A stretch of 64,000 nucleotides of DNA from Incurvaria masculella (Eukaryota > Arthropoda > Insecta > Lepidoptera > Incurvariidae), in NCBI GenBank assembly GCA_946894095.1, contig OX335655.1:17174001-17238000 (forward strand), in the 5' to 3' direction. The notes beneath the pieces were generated by a model. The model was not told the origin of the DNA. It did not search any database and saw only the letters and a program-made list of their open reading frames with translations. A program made the translations under genes and the position numbers. Every line of letters begins with the position of its first letter. The first letter of the stretch is position 1. Below, piece after piece: positions 1-11,900 of this stretch.

Positions 1-627
1 GTCGACCGAGGTACGTTTGCGCGCGTGGTTCTGTGCCGGCTGAAAATATTACGTAAGTATTGTATTTTTTTTTATATCAATGAAATTGTAATATATTCAG
101 CTATCTATCAATGCAGTGGTTATAGGTTTTTGCAATTTCTGTAGGCAGCAAGAAAATCAAATGTTTTTTGGCATGTTCAGATTTCAAAGATTTATCACAT
201 TTGTTTACAAAATTTGTTCACAAAAAATTACGTTTGCTTGAATGTAATTAGTCCGGATTGTGGCAAATTTTGTGTAGAATCCGGTGATGTATCACACTTG
301 ATATGTTTTCTTACATAAAAATGGAAAAAAGACCGAAAATCTAGAAAATCATATTTTGTAGTATAAACATTGTGAGTGTATTGGTGTCGGCCGCTCGGCC
401 GCCCGCTGGCCGTTGGTCAAGTGTGATTCAAGTAATTTGTCGAGATCTCAGGAACTTCGTGAACGTGGAGTTATAATACCAAATTTTGTGGCTTTAAAAT
501 CGTTTGGTATATCTAATAAGTAATCCCATTGCATCATATGCATACATTTCCATAGGGCAAGACGCATCTGGTAATAGAATAGAATTAAAAATATGTACTA
601 TTTGTTTCTGTTACATAGTATTCTTGT

Positions 628-936
628 TAGGGTTCCGTACCCAAAGGGTGAAACGGAACCCTATTACTAATCCTCCGCTGTCCGTCCGTCCGTCCGTCCG
701 TCTGTCCATCCGTCTGTCACATGGCTGTATCTCAGTAACCGTAACAGATAGACAGCTGAAATTTTCACAGAGTGTGTATTTATTTTGCCGCTATAACAAC
801 AAATAGGTAAAATTGAAAAATAATTTAAATTAAAGGGGGCTCCCATACAAAAAACGTGATTTTGTTATGTTAAATCTTTTACGATGGTACGGCACCCTTC
901 GTGTGCGAGTCCGGCTCGCACTTGGCCGGTTTTTGG
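628..936 (+). repeat. lepidopteran hairpin-ended interspersed repeat, copy 1
   Basis: The element opens with the hairpin GGTTCCGTACCCAAAGGGT / ACGGAACCC. It has a GTCC microsatellite, a conserved middle (CTGTATCTCA, GCCGCTATAACAACAAATAG) and an end GTGCGAGTCCGGCTCGCAC followed by TTGGCCGGTTTTT. Some ten related copies lie in this window on both strands. It has no coding capacity. Confidence 0.9.
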
Positions 937-1453
937 TTACTAGTCACACTGGGTCAATTGCCGTGCAGCTGTATTACATTTCGGCGAATTCTGCCGTGCA
1001 TGTCGCACCTGTTCTCATGCTAACGGGTGGTGTGTGGACACGAAAGATGCCTAAAATATACTTGCGACATGCACGGGAGCACTTGCCATGCATGTCAAAC
1101 AACTTAGAAAAAAAATTTTCGTCATATCTTGGGAAACTCTGATCTTAGACTCATCATGCGACCCCTCAAACTAGATGGCCCGACCTGATCTACCTACCTG
1201 TCATGTCAAAACTTGTTTTCGTCATACATTGTAAATTTTGTAACTTCAATAATAGGAGGAGGTGTCTGACAGACGGACGGACAGACAACGCACAAACTCT
1301 ACTTCAGATATAATCATTAGGTGTTTTTTTTTTGACCATCCGTCGCTAATTCGAATTTCTATTCATTTTAGGTTTCACTTTTACAAAATGTTAAAAAATA
1401 TACTTGTGCTACTATGTTTCTATGAACTTTTATTTACGTGTTTTATTTCAAAG

Positions 1454-1536
1454 ACCATGTCACCAATGCTTCGTGTCACGGAAGCCTGCTTCTACTCCAG
1501 CAACAAGATTCGACCGCTCGTCGCTCGTCAAGCTGA
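1454..1536 (+). CDS. possible upstream exon of the same gene (weak)
   Basis: A T-rich tract ending in AAG at 1453 precedes an open stretch reading TMSPMLRVTEACFYSSNKIR, followed by a good donor (GA|GTAAGT). Its base composition is richer in G+C than its surroundings, like the proven exons. It ends in phase 2, however, while the next accepted exon at 2740 starts in phase 0. It therefore cannot splice directly to it unless a further exon lies between. I do not recognise the peptide. It could be chance. Confidence 0.25.
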
Positions 1537-2739
1537 GTAAGTGCCTACCTATATACATAGAACGCGCGCGCTCACCGACGTGTGTTCAAGTGGAGCGTTT
1601 GCATGTATGAGTGCGATGAGTGCCCTTTTATAGCCGAATTTGAATGTTCAAAATAAAATGTTTTTGATTACATATTATAACATTATCTTACACAAAAAAA
1701 TTGTGTATATATAACAGTTTATGATGATATAAAATCTAACTCGATTCTAATTAGATTAGATTCTAATTAGACTGTTAGTAATGTAGAGAGATTTTTCGGG
1801 TTTTTCCTTTACTGAAAATGTTATGTAAACTTTTTCTTTACAAAAAATGTATGTAAATATTCTTCCATCATTATTCAATAAATTAAAAATAAATCCAACT
1901 GAGATAATATCGTAAATAATTTATAATAAATTCTAAAATATTATTTTGAAAAACAATAAGTGTCGCTTTTGTTCGCGATGTTTGGAACCAAATTATAATT
2001 TTTTTTTGTATGGCGGGGTCATTAGTTTTTGACACAATGTTATAGCAGCTATCATAAACTACGAAATAAAAAACAAATTTGTTTCATAACTTTATCTTTT
2101 TTACCCTAAACCTCGAGTAACATCACAAAATATTTCAAAAAATTATAAAGTCAATGTTATATGATTTTTATTATTTTATATTTGAACCAAACTACTACAA
2201 AAGTAACGTAAATAAATGGAGGCACTATCTAGCTACATGGAACAGTTATTAATTTGAAGATACTTTGACAAGTGTCTTAGATATAGATTTTTATTCGATT
2301 CGGGAGCGCGGTACAGGACGCCGATGCTGCGTCGTTCGCGCTCCAAAGGTTAATAGATTTAAAGCAGGGAGGCAGATAGCTGCGCCATCTCTTGTTGCAA
2401 ACACTCTTTTTATTGTGATCGATTGAAAAAAAAGTTGTCATCTTAGTTATACGCTTATTGCAATAGATGGCCGGCTTGCTTAATACATATTGCATGAAAC
2501 TTCTGTCACTATGGCGGTGAACCATCTACTTACGCCAGTTTTTTTTTCTCTGGGTATGTATCATGCAATCGGTCTCTAGACTATGAGCAGATGTGTTGCG
2601 TGTGGTTTTGTCGAGTAGAGTTAATTTCCCATTGGGAACTTCTTATGCTTCGGGGACGTTGTTTACGCCATCTAGGTCTAGTATGTTTACGCCTCTTAAA
2701 GCGTACGCCAGTAAGTAATTATTAATCTATGGTGTTAAG

Positions 2740-2951
2740 GTGTTGGTGGTGTACCTGCGCTCGGGCGGCGCGCTACAGCGGCTCGTGGCGGCGCTCGTGC
2801 TGAGCGCGTGGGCGCAGCGCTCGTCGCCGCCGCGCGCCTCCCTCTCCCCCTCGCCCGCGCCGCCTCCGCCGCCCGCGCTGCTCACGGACGCGCTGCACGC
2901 GGCGCTCACGCACACCATCTACTACGACGAGGTCGCGCACAGCTGCACGCG
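2740..2951 (+). CDS. BTAF1: BTAF1 exon v1 (HEAT-repeat region)
   Basis: Encodes [20 protein letters not shown] and onward, ending in a segment [13 protein letters not shown] that matches the YYEE-A-P-TR stretch of human BTAF1. A proline/serine-rich low-complexity run sits in the middle. The donor is CG|GTGAGT, leaving phase 2. The acceptor (TTAAG|GTG) has almost no pyrimidine tract, so the exact start is uncertain, but phase 0 at 2740 keeps the frame open. Confidence 0.8.
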
Positions 2952-5900
2952 GTGAGTTCCGACACACACCGGCCCATGTAGAATTGTTGCCGACCACTGC
3001 TGCACCTCGCCTCGGGGCTATCTCAAATGTACAAAAATGCTTTTGCTATAAAGACATTTCTGTTCTTTTTTTTCTTACTCTTATAGCACAAAAGCAAACT
3101 CTGAAAAAGGCACATGCCTTTTCGAAACCATGTGTCACTCATGCTACAGCATTGACAGAGTCAAGACAAACAACCTTTTTCTTTTAACAGAAGATTTGAT
3201 AGGGGGAAAGGCAAGGACCTTTCTCCATACAGCCTAATTTAAACACAAACTGTCATATTCAGAGTGGGCGGAAGTGCGCGGATTATTGCCGGACTAAACC
3301 GGTTTTTGTATGGTTAGTCCGGTGCTAATTCCGTACTAAGTTTTATCAGGTTCTCTCTGAATAAGACGGTTATACTTCAAGGACATAGCCTGGAACTTAG
3401 CAAAGTTCCATCATAGACAAATACAAAGAAAAAAAAATTGCAATGAAGGTTCAAACTTTTAAAAACTCATAAAAACTTGAGAGTTTAGACGAAAAGTACC
3501 TCGCTCCGCCAATGAACCAGACAGATATTATTGAACTAGATGAAAAAAGTAATATACTTAAAACAAGTAGGTTGCGAATAAAATGGCGGCGGTGTCTGCG
3601 ATCTGTAATATGCAGTTCCTATTCTATTTTTGCATTAGCCTTTTTAAGTGTGATTACATTCAGACCAAAAATCATGTGGTTTCGTTTCTATTTTGAATTC
3701 CTTAAAATTATTATTTAATTTAATTTAATATTTTTACCAAGTTATCTTTGACCGTAAATGTCAAACTTTAACCATACCGTAACACATTTTTCTTATAGTT
3801 GCTGTTTGATATTAAAGAGTGAAGCTGTTCCAGAGAATCATGTATATGTATTATATAAATATCTAATTTTAATGCTATGTTTTGCTTGGTGGTTTCTGTA
3901 GTTTTATCTTTTCCTTATTTGTATGCTTGTGCCAATGTGTCGTTGAAAACTTGACTTTATCTTTACTCGCTGCTCGCAATGTACAGACCTATAGGATGTA
4001 TCAGGTAAGCTTATACTTTTGCGTGTTTTTCAAAATTTCATGCAACTATCAAACATACGAGGTTGTTTTTGCGTACAATAACAGACTTTTATCTCTTCCT
4101 TCTTTCCTCGTTTCCATTTAAAAACACTTTAACACTAATAATTAAAAAAAAATCAAGGATATAAATCTATTTGTAGCCTGTAATCGGTAATTCGATTGCA
4201 ATTGTTCCGATTGTCTGATTTGTGGTATAGTTTAGGTGTGTCTGCCGGTGTGATGCAGGATCCTGCAGGAAGCGCGAGACCTGACGGCCATGATGCGCCA
4301 CTACCAGTTGCCCGTCGAGGGCGAAGAGTTCTCCAACATCATAAGACTAAGTCAGGTAACCAACGATGGTTTTTCCATATATCCTTCACTGGTACTATCG
4401 ACGACATAAGTCCACTAACACTCTACGGTCGGGTTTGTTTTGCACATGTGGCGTGCCCTGACCCCTGCCGACCGGTCTTCAGGCAAGGCGCCCTGGACAA
4501 TGCAATCCCCTCCTCCCGCCGCGCGATCCGAGCGCTTCATAGCAATCGCTTTGGAATATGCTACTGGACTTTTGAATGCGACCGTACAAAAATTCCTTTT
4601 ATATGCAACTTGAATTAAAATCATGGAGAATCAAAATGTCAGGTCGATTGTTTTTCATGTTTACTAAATTTCAAATGATATTCGAACATTAAATAGGTAT
4701 GCAGGGGATATTTCTTGACTGAACATCCAAAAAGTTTCAAGTTTGGTTAAAATATCTCACAAAGTGTCGGAGACATCCTGGGTACATGAGAATATGGGCA
4801 GTGCAGCAATGGTGACAAATTTCGCACAGCTGCGTTTCTCAAACTCTCTTACTATTCATCTCTATTTCATCTTATTCAACATGTTAACTGCTTACGGCTA
4901 ATATTAAATCTTTCTTTAGTGTTAAGTTAGTTAAAATAAAAGTTAAGTTCGAAATTTTCAGGAAAATCTACCAGTCATTTAATATCACATCAGATCAATA
5001 TCATATCAGACATCTTTGATGAACTAAAAACGAATTTAAACACTATTTAGAACTGAAAAGTACCTGTACTAGATTCCATTTTTACTGACAACATGAATGT
5101 CATCAAAGTCAGCCACATGTACCTTAAATAATGAATCTTTAGTGTATCTCTGTACGCCAGGTGACCACCCTCACTACACTTATGCAACCGATGATCGCCA
5201 ACATGAGACAGAAGCGCGTGGCGCCGCAGCTGGAAGAACGCAGAAAGAACTTGCAGAGTGCGGCCACACAGTGCCTCGCCGACCACAACTCATACAATGT
5301 TTCGTGAGTACAAGTCGCCTATTCTCTATACGCCAGGTGACAACCTGCGCCACACTGATGCTATTGATGATTGCCAACATGAGACAGAAATTTGTAGCGC
5401 CGCAACTGGAGGTAAATGCAAAGTGAGGCCACACAGTGCCTCGCCGACCACAACTCATACAATGTTTCGTGAGTACAAGTCGCCTATTCTCTATACGCCA
5501 GGTGACAACCTGCGCCACACTGATGCTATTGATGATTGCCAACATGAGACAGAAATTTGTAGCGCCGCAACTGGAGGTAAATGCAAAGTGAGGCCACACA
5601 GTGCCTCGCCGACCATAACTCATACAATGTTTCGTGAGTACAAGTCGCCTATTCTCTATACGCCAGATGACAACCTGCGCCACACAGATGCTATTGATGA
5701 TTGCCAACATGAGACAGAAATTTGTAGCGCCGCAACTGGAGGTAAATGCAAAGTGAGGCCACACAGTGCCTTGCCGACCATAACTCATACAATGTTTCGT
5801 GAGTACAAGTCACCTATTCTCTATACGCCAGATGACAACCTGCGCCACACTGATGCTATTGATGATTGCCAACATGAGACAGAAATTTGTAGCGCCGCAA

Positions 5901-8900
5901 CTGGAGGTAAATGCAAAGTGAGGCCACACAGTGCCTCGCCGACCATAACTCATACAATGTTTCGTGAGTACAAGTCGCCTATTCTCTATACGCCAGGTGA
6001 CAACCTGCGCCACACTGATGCTATTGATGATTGCCAACATGAGACAGAAATTTGTAGCGCCGCAACTGGAGGTAAATGCAAAGTGAGGCCACACAGTGCC
6101 TCGCCGAACAAAACTCATACAATGTTTCGTGAGTACAAGTCACCTATTCTCTATACGTCAGGTGATAACCTGCGCCACACTGATGCTATTGATGATTGCC
6201 AACATGAGACAGAAATTTGTAGCGCCGCAACTGGAGGTAAATGCAAAGTGAGGCCACACAGTGCCTTGCCGACCATAACTCATACAATGTTTCGTGAGTA
6301 CAAGTCACCTATTCTCTATACGCCAGATGACAACCTGCGCCACACTGATGCTATTGATGATTGCCAACATGAGACAGAAATTTGTAGCGCCGCAACTGGA
6401 GGTAAATGCAAAGTGAGGCCACACAGTGCCTCGCCGACCATAACTCATACAATGTTTCGTGAGTACAAGTCGCCTATTCTCTATACGCCAGGTGACAACC
6501 TGCGCCACACTGATGCTATTGATGATTGCCAACATGAGACAGAAATTTGTAGCGCCGCAACTGGAGGTAAATGCAAAGTGAGGCCACACAGTGCCTCGCC
6601 GAACAAAACTCATACAATGTTTCGTGAGTACAAGTCGCCTAGTCTCTATACGCCAGGTGACAACCCTCGCCACACTGATCTAATTGATTTTTTTATCTTT
6701 TGAATTGATAAGTTTATTTATCTAATACAAATGCTTATGGGTGAATAAAAGCATCTCGAGGAAACACACTACTCCTGTTGTCTTAAACGTTTAAAATAGT
6801 TAAATGACTCGTCGCTCTGGGAACCCTATCCCGTATATTTGTTTCTCGAGACCCATGGTGACAAATGGCGAGACGATAACGACGTTGTGTGGGGCAGCGT
6901 GCTGGGTGCGCTGGCGGGCGCGGGCGTGTGGCTGGGCGCGCTGCCCGAGCGGCTCAACCCGCTGGTGAAGCCGCTGATGGAGAGCGTGCGGCGCGAGCCG
7001 TCGCCGGAGCTGCAGCGCGCCGCCGCCGACGCGCTGCCGGCGCTGCTGGCGCGGTGCCGCGAGCGCGCCGTCTCGCCCGCCGCCAAGGTGCTCTCCAACC
7101 TGAAGGGCTACCTCAGGTACGCAAGGCACCTTGCGGTTACATTCACGGACATTGTGGAGTGTGATCACAAGTATATTTCTAGAGTTGTCAAAAATCGGTC
7201 CTGCATTCGAAGTTGTTTGACAATGTTTGAGCTGACGTTTCAATATTTCATACATTACCACGTCATAAGATTTTCAGCTAGGCGATTTTTTTTATACCAC
7301 TGCTATCTAGCATGTCTGGACCGCTTCTCTGAGAGTTTATTTGAGTGGAACTAGCAGCCTCGCAATCCCTTGTTCCGATGGTGAGACTGTTAAAACCTCC
7401 AGGCGAAGGAGTACGGTCAGTGGCGTAGCATGGGGGGGGAGGGGGCGGTGGGGCGGCATTTCACAGGTGGCGGAAAAAAATGCGGGTAAAAGGTCATATT
7501 TTATGATCAATCACAAAAATAAGAGGGCGGCTAATTTGGGATCCGCACCGGGTGCTAGTGACCTATGCTACGCCACTGAGTACGGTTGTGCCTCTCTAAT
7601 AGCGTAGCTGTGACTAATTGGGCAGGTGCGACCCGGAGCACACGCCGCGCGCGGCGCTCGACGCCGCCGAGGAGCCCGCCGACTCGGGCAGCAACGAGAG
7701 CGGCGCCGAGACGGGCCGTCGTGCGCCGCACGATACGCACAACCGTTAGTGCTCTTTTATTGATGAATTTAAAAAATCATCACCCTGTCCTTTTTGGGTC
7801 TCGAGGACCAATACTAGGTCTCTGGAACTGCAGTGGGAGCACCAATGAATGATCACCGATCGATAAATTACTATCTTTCTCGTATCGGCTCGCACGATAA
7901 GCGAAACAAAAACTCATTTATCGATCGATACAGCCGTATTGTTGCTTTTGTGCTCCCGCTGCAGGATGGCTAATATCACATCTACCGAAATTATATTAGT
8001 CTCTTATTTGCCCCTTATAATATCAATCATTTATCCGATATCCACCCATATCTGACTATCACAGCCGATTATCAAAAAACTTTACAAGCATATTGCCATG
8101 CATATTGACATTGCCAGGCAGCTGTGCATAGCGTGTGAATTTATTTTGCTGCTATAACAATAAATAAGTAAAATAAAAATATTCAAAAAATGTAAAATTT
8201 TTGTGTTAATCACATTATAATTTTTCACATGATTTTCCTCCACCGCCCTATTTAGGTTTAAGAATTTTCTAAAGCTTGCGTTGTTTTCTCAGTGGACCGT
8301 CACCGCGGCATCCTGACGCTGTGGGAGCAGCAGCGCGCGGCCGAGCGCGGCTCGGGCTCGGCGCGGCGCGTGTCCGCGGCGGGAGGCAGGCCACTGGGTC
8401 GGCCCCCTGCGCCCCCTCCGGCGCCCCACACACCCATCGATGCTGCCGACCTATCCATAGACGCTCTATTCCCGCAGGAAGATGATGTTAGTTGACTATG
8501 AATTTATTTTGTAACTAGATTTATTTTTGTAGACATGGATCTCTCATACCACAATTGCTGTTATGATTTTTTACCAACACATGGCAATATCAAAGGAACT
8601 GGAATGTAATGCCAAGTTTTGCCAGAAAACACAGTAACTTTTCATGGCTGTTTGCCCACGTTTAATTTCATTCGACGGTACCAACCGGGCGGGCCTATCT
8701 TACCATCTAGTGAGTAGTTAAGGGGAACCTACAGTTTCACATTGGTTTGGAAAACACATTTAACCGCCATTTCGTGTCCCACTAAGGGGAACCTACAGTT
8801 TCACATTGGTTTAGAAAACACATGTAACCGCCATTTCGTGTCCCACATTTTCAGTGAAGCACATTTCTATCGTGTATATCAAGGCAGTTGTATTTTCCTC

Positions 8901-11900
8901 ACCCAGAATCGTATGTTGAGCCACCGCCGAGTGGTTGATTGAGCCACTGTGCGAGATTGTCACCAAGTTCAAATAGGTTCAATATAAAAAAATGCCTGAA
9001 CGTATTGGATAGGTCAGGGACTTCGACAGAGGATAGAAATACTCTAATAAAAAATGGTTTGGACAATATTCTAAACTACGCGAGTACACAACTTCTCGAG
9101 GGGTTATTGTAATATGATGTTATCACATTGACAATGGGATGGTGTATTTCCTTCGGAGTGACTAGTTCACAGCGCGGTTCCTATGACTTATTTTTCAAAC
9201 GCGACTTGTGGTATGTGGTAGTTCCTTCGCTATCTTTCAAGTCTGGATAGGATGTGAAGTAACGATAGGAAAACGTGTGTTGGTAGGTTTTTTTTTAAAC
9301 CTTAATTTAAAAAAAATAATTGAACTATTAATTATTAAACTTATTCAATAACTCGGTGAGGATGTATATACAATATATGAACCTCGTTAAAGTGGTCGCT
9401 GGGCACGCTCCTACAGCATCCTTTCATAGTGTTTGCATTATCATGTAAGAATGTTTAACTGAACGGCGCAGGCGCAAAAGCTTCTGCGGATACAGCGGCG
9501 CGGCGCGACGCTGGCCTTCACCAGCCTCGCCAAGTACTTCGGCGACGAACTGCCTCAGCAGCTGCCGAAGCTGTGGGAGTTCATCACGGAGCCGTTCTCC
9601 CCACACATTACCGATAAAGGTGAGCAAATTTATATCGCCTTCGCATTCATCTTTACCTTCTGAAAATTATTTATATGTCGTCACACCTTGTTTCTATAAC
9701 TAAATGTCATCTCGGACTGTGTGTTTGGTCCATTGATTTGAGTTTAATAATAAAATCTCTTAGATATTGTTCAAACTCTCGGATAACGTGTGTGTCTCCG
9801 GGGCAGATCTGGAGAGCCAGGGCTGCGCGGAGACGGACGAGCTGATCTCGTGCATGCAAGTGCTGGAGGCGGTGTGCGGCAGTGTGAGCGCGGCGCTGCG
9901 GCGCGAGCTGGCGGCGCGGGCGGGCGCGCTGGCGCGACTTACGCGCCACCACCACACGGCCGCGCGCCACATGGCCGCGCGCTGCCTCGCCGCGCTCGCC
10001 GCGCACGAGCCCGCGCGCCTCATGCAGCTCTACATCGACGAGGTGACGTCTGGACCCCACTTTTCTTTTTACGGTTCCGTGCCCAAAGGGCTCCAAACGG
10101 AACCCTATTGCTAAGCCTCCGCTATCCCTTCGTCCGTCCGTGCATCCATCCATCCGTCCTTCCGTCCTTCTGTCCGTCCGTCCGTCCGTCCGTCTGTCAG
10201 TCACTGGGCTGTATCTCATGAACCATAATAGGTAGACAACTGAATTGTTCTCAGAGTGTGCATTTCTGTTGCCGCTATAAGGACAAATAAAAAACATGAA
10301 ATAAAAAAAAAAAGACAAATGAAAATTAAAGGGGGCCGCCTTACAAGAAACGTTATTTCTTTGTGTCAAATTTTGTATAATGGTACAGAACCCTTCGTGT
10401 GTGGGTCCAACTCACACTTGTGTATGTGTCAAATCCAACACTACTGAATTAGTGGGCATCCTCACGATGTTTTTCTTCACAGAAATCATCATTTTTTATT
10501 AGAATATATTGAGCTAACGGTTTTCACGGGGCAGTTGTGATTAGACGACCCTTAGTTGTAACAAAATTTGCTTATCAAAGAGATGGTATTGAACCATGCC
10601 TCCCGGGTTAAAGTTTAGGTTTAAATCGCTAGGATCTGGCCAATGAAAAATATTTACATACGTACATACAAAAATGGCAAGTTAAATGAAATGTTGTAAA
10701 ATAGTGTTGTGTCGGGTGGCAGGTGGTGCCGGCGCTGGGCGCGGCGGGCGAGGAGCGCGTGCGCTGCGGCGCGGCGGAGGCGCTCGCGCGCGCCGTCGAC
10801 GCGCTACAGCTGCGCGTGGTGCCCTACATCGTGCTGCTCGTCGTGCCGCTGCTGGGTGAGTGGGAGCGCCTCGTCCGGAGTGCGTGGACGCACGGGAATG
10901 GCAATCTAGACTCGTCAGTATGGGGGCAGGCGCAGGCACTTTTCGTAGGCACTTACTCTACTGATTTCCTTGAGTTCCGACGATACGTGGGGACGCGTGA
11001 AAACTTTACAGGATACCATTGGGTGTAACAAAAATTCTTCGTTGTACGTCCCGTCCTGCCAAGTATTTCTATTATCAAATTTAGCCTAATTACTATCGTA
11101 CTAAGGATTTTTAAATCCTCAGATAGTACTTATGGGACTGATAGCACAAATTCACGTTTGTCAAAAGGCAGATAGTCATTGCCGGAGAATTGTATCTTCT
11201 ATCACAATTATCTGACTATAATTTTACTAATTGGACTTACTATAGCGGGTGGATAAGCAGAAGCGTAAATAAATCCGTCGAATAGTTATCTGACTGTTTA
11301 TCAGACTATTGAAAAATCAGCCCTAAATTACCTAAAGGTAAACTATTTCTAGGTTGTTTTAGCAATTATTTTTTTTAATTATACCATTGTCTTAGAACAC
11401 TGCTAGTGCTCATTTCAAATATGTACAGAGAGGTTCATCTATTTTAGATAAATCTTCCGGCAAAGTTCTCTACGCAATCGAAGTGCATGCATGTGTGTTT
11501 ATACACATGACATAGGTTAAGTTGACGACAGCTTTTACACCAGAGAATACTTGTAATGCTATAAATTACATTAATTTATGTTATTGCATTAGTAACTTTG
11601 TTAGTTGTAAGTAATTTTAACTGAGGGTTGCTGTTTTTATTGTTCTTTGTTCTTTGCCTTAATCTGTTCTACCAAGGAATTGTTTGGCAGTAGCATTTAG
11701 ATCTAAGTGTGTATTTCATAATTGTGGATGGAAAAATATGTTATGTAAACCCGTGAAGTTTCTTTGCGGGTTCTTCTTTACTGGGTTGATCGAATCCGCG
11801 GATCTTTGTGACGTAACTTAGTGTAGTTGGACTACCAAAAAGATTTAAATAAATGAAATGAATTGTGATGTAGGTCGCATGAGCGACCACTGCGAGCCGG

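Noticed and set aside
1..10. Window begins with GTCGACCGAG followed by GTACGT, a possible exon end
   Set aside because: Ten bases are too few to support an exon call.
504..806. Open frame of 100 codons
   Set aside because: It runs into the hairpin-ended interspersed repeat and its GTCC microsatellite; no protein similarity.
2285..2395. G+C-richer stretch with possible acceptor TACAG and donor AAAG|GTTAAT
   Set aside because: The resulting exon would be tiny, gives no recognisable peptide, and does not repair the phase gap between 1536 and 2740.
2727..2997. Reverse-strand and alternative-frame open reading frames over exon v1
   Set aside because: These are shadows of G+C-rich coding sequence; the + strand frame is the one matching BTAF1 and joining in phase.
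5258..6703. A 481-codon open reading frame with 55-residue repeats, and reverse-strand frames over the same region
   Set aside because: The repeat period of 165 bases is divisible by three, so any frame without a stop in one unit stays open. The units are derived from a BTAF1 exon in a different frame.
10120..10200. GTCC-rich tract considered as a CRISPR-like or satellite array
   Set aside because: It is the microsatellite carried by every copy of the hairpin-ended interspersed repeat.
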